This document shows, in pieces, positions 7,610-13,775 of a DNA stretch of 13,775 bases. Source of the DNA: CAZUZD01 sp964624465 (GTDB lineage Bacteria > Planctomycetota > Planctomycetia > Isosphaerales > Isosphaeraceae); NCBI GenBank assembly GCA_964624465.1, contig CAZUZD010000158.1, positions 1 through 13,775 of the forward strand. The letters run 5' to 3'. Position numbers and translations under genes: made by a program. The stretch's first letter is position 1, and each line of letters opens with the position of its first letter. The notes beneath the pieces are model-generated. The model was not told the origin of the DNA and made no database searches. It worked only from the letters and a program-made list of their open reading frames with translations.

Positions 7610-7642
7610 ACGTCCCGGCTCCCCGCCCAGCGAGGCACGCTC

Positions 7643-8017
7643 ATGACCGAGACCCCACCGGGCGACGATCGCCCGGCCCCGCATCGTCGCGAGTTCGTCC
7701 GGACCCTGGCCCTGATCCCCGCCGCCGGCCTGCTGGCGCGACCCGGCCGGGCCATGGCCGACGACCCGAAGCCAGCAGGCGTGCCATCCGCCAGGCCGGC
7801 CGATGCCGAATCCGTGCGGATCGAGGCCGAGGTCGAGGCCCGCATGCAGTTGATCCTGGCCCGGTATGGCGACCAGCTCGACGCCGACGCCCGCGCCGCC
7901 GTGCGGAGCGACGTGTTGACCATGGTCCAGCGCCTGCGCACCCTGGCCCGCTTCGCCCTCGACAACGGCGACGAGCCCATGCCCCGCTTCGTCCCGTATC
8001 GCGGGCCAATCGAGTGA
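7643..8017 (+). CDS. Small Tat-exported protein, possible GatC/AtzG-like amidase partner
   Basis: A 124-residue protein. Its N-terminus is a good twin-arginine signal: RREFVR (residues 15-20), hydrophobic TLALIPAAGLLA, and an AMA cleavage site that would release a mature protein from Asp40. The mature part is two predicted helices (about residues 55-100), then FALDNGDEPMPRFVPYR. That helix pair plus a short tail containing an EP motif resembles the small partner subunits GatC and AtzG, which wrap around amidases; this assignment is my inference from pattern, not a clear family match. The start has GAGG about eight bases upstream. It is followed after 52 bases by an amidase gene, the arrangement expected for a partner subunit. 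The oddity is that this subunit is exported while the amidase has no signal of its own. Confidence 0.75.
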   Translation: MTETPPGDDRPAPHRREFVRTLALIPAAGLLARPGRAMADDPKPAGVPSARPADAESVRIEAEVEARMQLILARYGDQLDADARAAVRSDVLTMVQRLRTLARFALDNGDEPMPRFVPYRGPIE

Positions 8018-8069
8018 ATTCCGCCCGGCCCCGCCGAGGCGCCTGCCCCTGCAACCGGGAGACTTGAGG

Positions 8070-9464
8070 ATGGCCGATCCTGAGCTAGCGTTTGCAAGCC
8101 TCACCGAGCTGGGCAACCGGCTCCGCGCCGGCTCGATCACGTCGGTCGAGCTCACTCGCTTCTTCCTCGACCGGCTGGAGCGGATCGGCCCGAAGCTCAA
8201 CGCCGTGGTCACGCTCACCCGCGACCTGGCCCTGGAGCAGGCCCGCGCCGCCGACGCCGAGCTCAGTGCGGGCCGCGATCGCGGCCCGCTCCACGGCATC
8301 CCCTACGGCGCCAAGGACCTGCTCGCCACCCGGGGCATCCCCACCACCTGGGGGGCCGAGCCGTATCGCGGGCGGGTGATCGACCGCGACGCGACCGTGA
8401 TCTCCCGGCTCCGCGACGCCGGCGCCGTGCTGGTGGCGAAGCTCGGCATGGTCGAGCTGGCCGGCGGCCTGGGGTATCGCCAGCCGAACGCGAGCCTGAC
8501 AGGGGCGGGGCTCAACCCCTGGAACCGGCAGACGTGGTCGGGCGGCAGCTCGTCGGGCTCGGGCTCGGCGGTCGCGGCCGGCCTCGTGCCGTTCGCCATC
8601 GGCACCGAGACCTGGGGCTCGATCACGACCCCCGCCAGCTACTGCGGCCTGACCGGGCTGCGACCCACCTATGGCCGCGTCTCGCGCGCCGGGGCCATGG
8701 CCCTGGCCTGGAGCCACGACAAGATCGGACCCATGGCCCACACGACCCACGACTGCGGCGTGATCCTCGACGTCATCGCCGGTCCCGATCCCGACGACCT
8801 CTCGTCCGCCGACCGCCCCTACCAGTACCCGCCCCCCGACGTCCCCGGCCGGCCGTTCCGGCTGGCGGTGATCCGCAACGGCCAGGACGGGGCCCAGCCC
8901 GAGGTGCGGCGGAATTTCGAGGGGGCCCTGGACGTCTTCAAGACGCTGGGCCCGATCGAGGAGGTCGACCTGCCCGCGCTGCCGTTCGAGGCCGTGGCCA
9001 GCACGATCATCGAGGCCGAGTGCGCCGCCGCGTTCGAGGACCTGGTCGAATCCGGCCAGGTGGCCGCCTTGACCGCACCCGAGGACCGCCTGGGCGGGTT
9101 CGCCGGCCAGACGATGCTCGCCACCGAGTACCTTCGCGCCCAGCGGATCCGCTCGCGGCTGGCCCGCGAGCTGGACCGCTTCCTGGCGCGGTACGACGCG
9201 GTGCTGAACCTCGCCACCTCCGAGACCGCCCCGCCCGCCGAGGGGACCTTTCCCGACGACTTCCGCTGCACCAGCCTGAGCGGACCCGGCAACGTCTGCG
9301 GCACCCCGGCGCTCTGCCTGCCGACCGGTTTCGACGACCGAGGCCTTCCGACCTCCCTCCAGCTCGACGGCCGGGCCTGGAGCGAGAACCGGCTGATCGC
9401 GCTCGGGCTGGCCTACCAGCTCGCCACCGCCTGGCACACGAAGCACCCCGCCGACCCGGCCTGA
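8070..9464 (+). CDS. Amidase of the amidase-signature family
   Basis: A 464-residue serine amidase that hydrolyses a carboxamide to an acid and ammonia. The Ser-cisSer-Lys triad is intact: Lys82 (PYGAKD), cis-Ser160 (GGSSSGS) and nucleophile Ser184 (GTETWGSITTP), with the usual 24-residue spacing between the serines. Trp182 and the ITTP variant around the nucleophile differ from the common GGSIRxP of GatA. Length is close to GatA, but with no gatB in the window and with the operon context, a stand-alone amidase is more likely than tRNA transamidation. The ATG at 8070 has GGGAG eight bases upstream; an in-frame TTG at 8064 is too close to that site. No signal peptide or membrane segment is visible, although its putative partner upstream carries a Tat signal. 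Substrate unknown. Confidence 0.9.
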   Translation: MADPELAFASLTELGNRLRAGSITSVELTRFFLDRLERIGPKLNAVVTLTRDLALEQARAADAELSAGRDRGPLHGIPYGAKDLLATRGIPTTWGAEPYRGRVIDRDATVISRLRDAGAVLVAKLGMVELAGGLGYRQPNASLTGAGLNPWNRQTWSGGSSSGSGSAVAAGLVPFAIGTETWGSITTPASYCGLTGLRPTYGRVSRAGAMALAWSHDKIGPMAHTTHDCGVILDVIAGPDPDDLSSADRPYQYPPPDVPGRPFRLAVIRNGQDGAQPEVRRNFEGALDVFKTLGPIEEVDLPALPFEAVASTIIEAECAAAFEDLVESGQVAALTAPEDRLGGFAGQTMLATEYLRAQRIRSRLARELDRFLARYDAVLNLATSETAPPAEGTFPDDFRCTSLSGPGNVCGTPALCLPTGFDDRGLPTSLQLDGRAWSENRLIALGLAYQLATAWHTKHPADPA

Positions 9465-9476
9465 CCCGGACGCGCA

Positions 9477-10382
9477 TCACCCCCGGATCCGGCCGAGGAA
9501 CTCGGCCCTGAGCCCCTCGACAGCTAGCTCGATGGTGGGCCGGGGCAGGTCGGGCAGGACGGCGGCGAGCCGGGTCGTGTCGAGCGAGACATCGGCCGGC
9601 CGGGGCTCGGGGCCGGGCACATCCGCCTGGTGGTTCCCCTGCACGAGGCTGGCGTCGAGGCCCAGCGTGCCCGCGATCCGGCGCATCAGCTCGTGGCGGC
9701 TGACGCGCTCGGGCCCGCCGAGGTGCAGGGTGCCGACTTCCTCCCCCTCCAGCAGCGTCACCAGCGCGGCGGCGGCCGTGGGCAGGTCGAGCGGTGTGCG
9801 GTACTCGTCGACGAACAGCGTCTGCGGCTCGCCACGGTCGAGCGCCGCCAGGCTCCGCTCCAGGTAGCTGACCCGGCCGCACCGCGAGGGGCCGAACATG
9901 AGGGCGACGCGGGCGACCAGCCCGCGCGGGGTGGCCACGACGAACGGCTCCGCCCGGCGCTTGCTCAGCCCGTAGGCGAGCACGGGCTCGGCCGCGTCGG
10001 TCTCGCGGTAGTGCCCCTTCCGGCCGCTGAAGACCATGTCGGTCGAGGTGTAGATCAGCCGGCGGTCGTGCTGCGAGGCCCAGGCGGCGAGCCGGCGGGT
10101 CCCTTCGACGTTCACGGCGTGGGCCCGGTCGGGGTCCTTGCGCACGATGTCGGCCGCGCTGATGGCCCCGGCGTGTAGGATCGCGTCCGGGTCGATCGCC
10201 TCCAGCCGGCGGTCGAGCGCCATCGGGTCGGTGTCGCCGAGATCGACCGGCTCGAGCGCGACGCCCAGGCGCTCGCCGGCGTCGGAGCCGCTCCACGCCG
10301 TCACCTGGTGGCCCGATTCGACCAGCCGGCCGAGCAGATAGGCGCCCAGTTGCCCGCTGGCGCCGGTGAGCAGGACCTTCAT
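9477..10382 (-). CDS. RmlD-like NAD(P)-dependent sugar-nucleotide reductase
   Basis: A 301-residue extended short-chain dehydrogenase/reductase. The N-terminal Rossmann motif GASGQLG (7-13) binds NAD(P). The active site has YTSTD (111-115) and Tyr127-xxx-Lys131 (YGLSK). The FVDEYRTPLDL segment (about 180-190) and the order of motifs fit the RmlD substrate-binding family, whose members include dTDP-4-dehydrorhamnose reductase and the regulatory beta subunit of methionine adenosyltransferase. No rmlA, rmlB or rmlC gene is nearby, so rhamnose synthesis is not shown. The ATG at 10382 has a full AGGAGG eight bases upstream; a longer frame to 10805 overlaps the ParB-like gene antisense. It is convergent with the amidase (12-base gap) and divergent from the ParB-like gene. 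Confidence 0.85.
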   Translation of the reverse strand: MKVLLTGASGQLGAYLLGRLVESGHQVTAWSGSDAGERLGVALEPVDLGDTDPMALDRRLEAIDPDAILHAGAISAADIVRKDPDRAHAVNVEGTRRLAAWASQHDRRLIYTSTDMVFSGRKGHYRETDAAEPVLAYGLSKRRAEPFVVATPRGLVARVALMFGPSRCGRVSYLERSLAALDRGEPQTLFVDEYRTPLDLPTAAAALVTLLEGEEVGTLHLGGPERVSRHELMRRIAGTLGLDASLVQGNHQADVPGPEPRPADVSLDTTRLAAVLPDLPRPTIELAVEGLRAEFLGRIRG

Positions 10383-10412
10383 CGCGGGTGCCTCCTGGCA
10401 GGTTCCGTTCCG

Positions 10413-10495
10413 ATCGACCGGCCTGGCGCGGCTGCGACGGCGACGGGGCGGACCGGCCCCGAAAACCGCCCAAGCCCGGTCGCGGGCCGGTCGAT
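10413..10495. promoter_or_regulatory. Inverted repeat with three ACCGGCC cores in a divergent spacer
   Basis: ATCGACCGGCC (10413-10423) is matched exactly by its reverse complement at 10485-10495, 61 bases away, and a further ACCGGCC core lies between them at 10452-10458. The sites sit in the 190-base spacer between the rmlD-like gene and the ParB-like gene. This could be an operator, for instance bound by the helix-turn-helix protein encoded next door, or chance in GC-rich DNA. Confidence 0.35.
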
Positions 10496-10520
10496 GCTCA
10501 TGGTTGAGCAAAAGGAGCAT
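10494..10520 (+). promoter_or_regulatory. Leader with alternative hairpins over a Shine-Dalgarno sequence
   Basis: TGCTCA (10495-10500) and TGAGCA (10505-10510) form a six-pair hairpin with a four-base loop. The overlapping arm ATGCTC (10494-10499) can instead pair with GAGCAT (10515-10520), which covers part of the AAAGGAG ribosome binding site (10511-10517). The two pairings share the same left arm and exclude each other. This site precedes a short open frame (10529-10624) that overlaps the start of the ParB-like gene. A translational switch or operator is possible but unproven. Confidence 0.3.
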
Positions 10521-10528
10521 TCTAGGCC
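10514..10528 (-). promoter_or_regulatory. Possible promoter (TAGAAT) for the rmlD-like gene
   Basis: On the minus strand GGCCTAGAATGCTCC matches 13 of 15 bases with the motif upstream of hemW (12777-12763). TAGAAT is a plausible -10 hexamer and points towards the rmlD-like gene, whose start codon lies 136 bases downstream. No strong -35 sequence is visible 16-18 bases upstream. Confidence 0.4.
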
Positions 10529-10624
10529 ATGGACCCGGCCGTTGCTGCACCCTGCGGTGCCGGGATGGATCCATGGAGATTCGCGACCTGCCGGTCGACG
10601 AGCTGGTTCTCGACCCCAACCTGA
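10529..10624 (+). other. Short upstream open frame overlapping the ParB-like start
   Basis: An ATG at 10529, preceded by AAAGGAG, opens a 31-codon frame that ends with TGA at 10622-10624, about 50 bases inside the ParB-like gene in another frame. The ParB-like ATG at 10573 has only a weak GGGA-type site, so ribosomes loading on the short frame could feed it. Composition gives no sign of a functional peptide. It is either a coupling leader or coincidental. Confidence 0.25.
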
Positions 10625-11484
10625 ACCTGCGCGACCGGCTCGATGCCGAGACCGTCGAGCGGTACGCCGAGTCCTGGGACCGGCTGCCCCCGATCACCGT
10701 CTTCGAGGTCGAGGGCCGCTGGCTGCTGACCGACGGCATCCACCGCCACGCCGCGGCCGTCCAGCTCCACAAGCGGCTGATCAAGGCCGAGATCATCACC
10801 GGCACGTTCGAGGAGGCCCTCGACTACGTCTCGGTGGCCAACCTGCACCACGGCCTTCCGCTGACCCGCGCCGAGCGGCGCCGGGCGATCGAGGTCAAGC
10901 TCCGCCTGCACCACGACCGCTCCGACCGGCACCTGGCCGAGGAGATGGGCGTGGGCCGCGAGCTGGTGGCCAAGATCCGCCGGCAGCTCATCGAGGGCAA
11001 CCAGATCCCCGCGGCCTCGACCCGGCTGGGCTCCGACGGCAAGGTGTACCCGGCCCTGCCCAAGGACCCCAACGAGCTCCGGCCCCGCACCAACGCCCAG
11101 GCCGGCGCCGAGGTCGTCAACGAGGGCCCGCCCCGCGGCAAGGGCACAGCGACCGCCCCGTGGGACGACACCTCCGACCCGCTGCCGCCGATCACTTCGG
11201 CCGATTCCCCGCTCGGCACCCTGGGCGGCCCCACGAACCGGATTGTGCCGCCCTGGGAAGACGACACCCCGGACGCCCGCACCCAGGCCCCGGTGGCCAC
11301 GGCCCCGCCGACGATCGACGAGATGCTGGCGCTCATGACCCGCCAGATCATGGAGGTCGTCACCTGGACCCAGGCCGAGGGGTTCACCGACGCCTACCGC
11401 ACCGCCGGCGGCAACGCCCGCGGCCTGTTCCAGACCGCCGCCATCAAGCTTGCCGCCCGTGCTGACCAGCTCCGCAAGGGCTGA
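10573..11484 (+). CDS. Orphan ParB N-terminal-domain protein with helix-turn-helix
   Basis: A 303-residue protein. Residues 1-90 match the ParB/Srx-fold N-domain: MEIRDLPVDELVLDPNLNLR, a helix, then DGIHRHAAA (54-62), equivalent to the GxxRxxA nucleotide-binding box of ParB/Spo0J. Residues about 98-140 (TRAERRRAIEVKLRLHH, then HLAEEMGVGRELVAKIRRQL) form a helix-turn-helix. A Pro/Gly-rich linker (about 150-240) follows, then a helical C-terminus (PTIDEMLALMTRQIMEVVTW onward) that could mediate dimerisation. No parA or parS-like array is visible, so it is more likely a transcriptional regulator or another DNA-binding ParB-fold protein than a partition factor. The ATG at 10573 starts exactly at the domain; in-frame upstream codons look non-coding. 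It is divergent from the rmlD-like gene and convergent with hemW. Confidence 0.82.
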   Translation: MEIRDLPVDELVLDPNLNLRDRLDAETVERYAESWDRLPPITVFEVEGRWLLTDGIHRHAAAVQLHKRLIKAEIITGTFEEALDYVSVANLHHGLPLTRAERRRAIEVKLRLHHDRSDRHLAEEMGVGRELVAKIRRQLIEGNQIPAASTRLGSDGKVYPALPKDPNELRPRTNAQAGAEVVNEGPPRGKGTATAPWDDTSDPLPPITSADSPLGTLGGPTNRIVPPWEDDTPDARTQAPVATAPPTIDEMLALMTRQIMEVVTWTQAEGFTDAYRTAGGNARGLFQTAAIKLAARADQLRKG

Positions 11485-11507
11485 GGCCGGGTCGATAGGT
11501 TCGCCTC

Positions 11508-11538
11508 CTCGCCCCGCCGGGTCTGCCGGCGGGGCGGG
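11508..11538. terminator. Strong GC hairpin between convergent genes
   Basis: CCCCGCCGG (11512-11520) pairs perfectly with CCGGCGGGG (11526-11534) around the loop GTCTG. The stem extends outwards to 11508/11538 for thirteen pairs, with one G-U wobble. It sits in the 59-base gap between the ParB-like gene and hemW, which point at each other, so it can serve both strands. There is no T run, as is common for hairpins at gene ends in very GC-rich genomes. Confidence 0.7.
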
Positions 11539-11543
11539 TGGCG

Positions 11544-12695
11544 TCAGAGCAGGTCGCTCAGCACGGTGTCGGCCAGGAACAGCCCCTCGCGCGTGAACCG
11601 CAGGGTCTGACCGTCATCCTCCAGCAGTCCCGTGGCCACATGCTTGCGGATGGCCGGGCCAGCCAGGGCGTCGAGGTCGAAGCCGGTGCGGCGGCGGAAG
11701 TCGTCGCGATCCAGGCCGATCCGGGTGCGTCGCAGCATGAGCACGATCGTCTCGCGCGCCCGCTCCTCCGGTTCCAGCGCCTCGCTCGGGCCGGTCGGAT
11801 CGTCGCCCGCTTCCACCCGTCGCAGGTAGGCGTGGATCTCGCGGGTGTTCGAGGCGCGGGTGCCGTCGAGGTAGCGGGCCGCGCCCAGGCCGACGCCGTG
11901 GTACGACTCGTTGGCCCAGTACACGAGGTTGTGCCGGCAGGCCTGGCCGGGCCTGGCGAAGTTGCTGATCTCGTACTGCTCCAGACCTGCTGCCGCCAGC
12001 CGGTCCATCGTGTGCGCGAACATGTCGCGCTCCAGCTCCTCGGGCAGGGCGTGCACCTGACCGGCGTTCCACTGCTTGTAGAGCGCGGTGCCCTTCTCGT
12101 AGGTGAGCCCGTAGCACGAGAGGTGGGACGGCCCCAGGCCGAGGGCGATGTCGAGGTCCCGCTCCCAGTCGGCGAGCGTCGAGCCGGGCACGCCGAAGAT
12201 CAGGTCGAACGACCAGCGTGCGAACCGGGGCCGGATCAGCTCGAGCGCGTTCGAGACGGCCTCGGGCTCGTGCTCGCGTTCCAGCACGGCGAGGCTCGGC
12301 CGGTGGAACGACTGCGCCCCCAGGCTCACCCGCTCGACGCCGCCGGCGGCCAGCACGTCGGCCTTGGCGGCGTCGATCGTGCCCGGGTTCGCCTCGACGG
12401 TCCACTCGCCGCCGGCCGCCAGCGGGAACCAGCGCCGGCACATCGCCAGCAGCCGTTCGAGCTGGCCGGCATCGAGCCGCGTGGGCGTGCCGCCGCCGAT
12501 GAACAGCGTGTCGACCTCGCACGGCTCCCCCCCCACCCGCAGCGCCGTCTCGCGTTCGAGCGCCTCCAGGTAGCGGTCGGCCAGCGCATCGGCCCCGGCC
12601 AGCGAGGCGAAGTCGCAGTAGCCGCATTTGTGCGCGCAGAACGGGATGTGGACGTAGGCGGCGCGCGGGGCCAGGGTCGGGGCGGTGAATGACAT
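11544..12695 (-). CDS. hemW: Radical SAM heme chaperone HemW
   Basis: A 383-residue cytoplasmic radical SAM protein of the HemN/HemW family. The [4Fe-4S] cluster motif CxxxCxYC is Cys20-Cys24-Cys27 in HIPFCAHKCGYCDF, followed by FIGGGTPT and, later, RVSLGAQSF. The HNxxYW motif (His255 to Trp260, HNLVYW) is the heme-binding signature that separates HemW from true oxygen-independent coproporphyrinogen oxidase (HemN). HemW delivers heme to target proteins such as respiratory enzymes. Length is normal and the C-terminal winged-helix-like HemN_C region is present (about 305-383). The ATG at 12695 fits the family N-terminus, but no Shine-Dalgarno sequence is visible upstream. It lies 220 bases after the membrane protein gene on the same strand. 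Confidence 0.93.
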   Translation of the reverse strand: MSFTAPTLAPRAAYVHIPFCAHKCGYCDFASLAGADALADRYLEALERETALRVGGEPCEVDTLFIGGGTPTRLDAGQLERLLAMCRRWFPLAAGGEWTVEANPGTIDAAKADVLAAGGVERVSLGAQSFHRPSLAVLEREHEPEAVSNALELIRPRFARWSFDLIFGVPGSTLADWERDLDIALGLGPSHLSCYGLTYEKGTALYKQWNAGQVHALPEELERDMFAHTMDRLAAAGLEQYEISNFARPGQACRHNLVYWANESYHGVGLGAARYLDGTRASNTREIHAYLRRVEAGDDPTGPSEALEPEERARETIVLMLRRTRIGLDRDDFRRRTGFDLDALAGPAIRKHVATGLLEDDGQTLRFTREGLFLADTVLSDLL

Positions 12696-12762
12696 GGGCA
12701 GACGACGGGACTCGGGCGGACCTGAAGGCGCGGAAAGCGGGCGGGCGACTCGTGGCGGCCCG

Positions 12763-12777
12763 GGATCATTCTACGCC
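12763..12777 (-). promoter_or_regulatory. Possible promoter (TAGAAT) for hemW
   Basis: On the minus strand GGCGTAGAATGATCC carries TAGAAT at 12773-12768, 72 bases before the hemW start, and shares 13 of 15 bases with a site upstream of the rmlD-like gene. A clear -35 box is not seen. The rest of the spacer 12696-12915 holds no supported gene; an open frame from 12919 that overlaps hemW has Pro/Arg-rich, shadow-like composition. Confidence 0.4.
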
Positions 12778-12915
12778 GTCCGACCACCGGCCGTCGTCCG
12801 CCGTTGCCGATCGCCTCTCGCGGCTCGCGCGCGAGGAACCGGGCGGCCGCAGGCACCTGGCGCCCCAGCTTCCCGATCGCGTCCCACGAGCGATCGCCGG
12901 GGAGCGGGCCCGGAG

Positions 12916-13719
12916 TCACTGCACGAAGTCGAAGGTCCCGCGGGCGTCGCGGCCGAGCATCGGCTTGGGAGACGGGGTCAGCAGCGGGCCGAGTGCAGCC
13001 CGGATGCGGGCGGGATCGGTCACCGAACCGGTGCGAGGGAGGTCGAGGAAGCCGATGGCGTCGTAGACCTCGGGCAGCTCCAGCAGGTCGACCCGGCCGA
13101 AGCTGGCGGCGATCGCGTCGCGGCCGATGCCGAGCTTGCGGGCGACGGCCTGCGCCTGGTCGAACCGGGCCAGGTCGAGCCGCTGCCGGCGGGCGTACTC
13201 CTCGGCCAGGGCGCGGCCGGCCACGAGCCGAAGCTCAGGCGTCGGCAGGTCGGCCCGCACGCGATCGAACGAGTCGCGCGGGACGTTCTCCAGGAACAGC
13301 GCCGACACCCGGGGCGCGTGGATGACCAGGAGCAGGGGCACGAGCGCCACCAGCCCCAGGGCCTGGCCACGGGTCAGCGGCGCGATCCGGTCCGCCGGCG
13401 GGCCGAGCCCGCGCCCGGCCCAGCCGGCGGCGAAGAGGATCAGACCCACCTGCGGGATCGTGTCGTACCAGGGAACGACCCCTCTCAGGCTGCTGAAGGG
13501 CAGGTAGCCGCGAAAGGTCCACTCCACCAGGTACGCCGCCAGCACGAGCACCACCCCGGCCGTCTCCAGCGGCGCGGGATGGAGCCCCCACTCGACCGCC
13601 AGCGCGCCGGCCAGCCCCACCGCCGCCACGAACCCGGCCAGCGGCAGGCCCCGCGATCCGAACCATCCGAGGACCGAGATCGTCAGCAGGCCCGCGCCCG
13701 CCAGGACCGCGAGGGCCAT
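12916..13719 (-). CDS. Multi-spanning membrane protein of unknown function, possibly partial at the right edge
   Basis: I do not recognise the family. From the ATG at 13719 the product is 267 residues. About five hydrophobic segments (roughly 1-20, 25-46, 51-69, 88-105, 119-140) are followed by a soluble C-terminal part of about 130 residues, predicted helical, with segments such as LRLVAGRALAEEYARRQRLDL and FDQAQAVARKLGIG. A conserved-looking loop, FRGYLPFSSLRGVVPWYDTIP, lies between the third and fourth segments. No Shine-Dalgarno sequence precedes the ATG, and the frame stays open to the window edge through a further 18 basic codons ending ARRRPSR, so the true start may lie outside. It lies upstream of hemW on the same strand, but the 220-base gap argues against tight coupling. 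Confidence 0.7.
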   Translation of the reverse strand: MALAVLAGAGLLTISVLGWFGSRGLPLAGFVAAVGLAGALAVEWGLHPAPLETAGVVLVLAAYLVEWTFRGYLPFSSLRGVVPWYDTIPQVGLILFAAGWAGRGLGPPADRIAPLTRGQALGLVALVPLLLVIHAPRVSALFLENVPRDSFDRVRADLPTPELRLVAGRALAEEYARRQRLDLARFDQAQAVARKLGIGRDAIAASFGRVDLLELPEVYDAIGFLDLPRTGSVTDPARIRAALGPLLTPSPKPMLGRDARGTFDFVQ

Positions 13720-13775
13720 CCGGGACGGCCGGCGCCGGGCGGGCTCGGCCCGCCCCCCGGGCCTCGCGCTCCCGC

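Noticed and set aside
8085..9446. 453-codon frame antisense to the amidase
   Set aside because: Shadow frame; the plus-strand amidase has an intact triad with correct spacing.
8070..9464. Amidase as GatA of the tRNA amidotransferase
   Set aside because: No gatB is present, the nucleophile context is GTETWGSITTP rather than the usual GatA form, and the neighbours are a peptidase and a permease.
9483..9492. CCGGATCCGG palindrome near the amidase/rmlD-like junction as a terminator
   Set aside because: It lies inside the 3' end of the rmlD-like coding sequence, has no loop, and is easily explained by chance in GC-rich DNA.
9477..10382. Rhamnose biosynthesis cluster
   Set aside because: Only the RmlD-like gene is present; no rmlA, rmlB or rmlC gene or glycosyltransferase lies in the window.
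9007..10473. 488-codon minus-strand frame overlapping the rmlD-like gene and the amidase end
   Set aside because: Frame-shifted relative to the recognisable Rossmann protein and strongly Arg, Pro and Gly rich.
12326..12919. Minus-strand open frame starting with GTG that overlaps the membrane protein stop as GTGA
   Set aside because: The overlap hints at coupling, but the frame runs 370 bases into hemW out of phase, with Pro/Arg-rich low-information sequence.

Overview
The window is very GC-rich, with G or C at most third codon positions, and it is densely coding. It looks like a chromosomal segment of a planctomycete, most likely of the Isosphaeraceae type. The grounds are the extreme GC content, the ECF sigma factor architecture, and a secreted hydrolase whose N-terminus carries a basic stretch followed by a 'LGLDHLEARGLMT' motif, which resembles the LExRxLL-type leaders common on planctomycete surface proteins. 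This placement is inference from sequence character; no rRNA or other marker gene is present. I see no tRNA, rRNA, CRISPR array, insertion sequence or prophage gene.

Layout. At the left edge, an ECF sigma factor on the minus strand is followed by the first codons of another minus-strand gene, with a G-rich tract between them. Divergent from the sigma gene is a secreted lipase-like alpha/beta hydrolase (946-2637). It faces a convergent unknown 180-residue protein (2667-3209). A 374-base divergent spacer with several hairpins follows.

Next comes a plus-strand run of four genes with gaps of 33-75 bases: an exported M28 glutamate-carboxypeptidase-like peptidase, an APC amino-acid permease, a small Tat-signal protein that resembles GatC/AtzG-type amidase partners, and an amidase. 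Together they suggest a peptide or amide scavenging operon: cleavage outside the cytoplasm, uptake, and amide hydrolysis. The exported small partner next to an amidase with no signal peptide is the most intriguing point, because it suggests possible co-export of the amidase on its partner's Tat signal.

The amidase runs convergently into an RmlD-like NAD(P)-dependent sugar-nucleotide reductase (minus strand, 12-base gap). Divergent from that is an orphan ParB-N-domain/HTH regulator (plus strand) with an intricate leader. A strong GC hairpin separates it from a convergent hemW (radical SAM heme chaperone). A multi-spanning membrane protein of unknown function, possibly cut by the right edge, lies upstream of hemW. 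A shared minus-strand motif around TAGAAT occurs upstream of hemW, the rmlD-like gene and, more degenerately, the sigma factor, and may be a promoter element.
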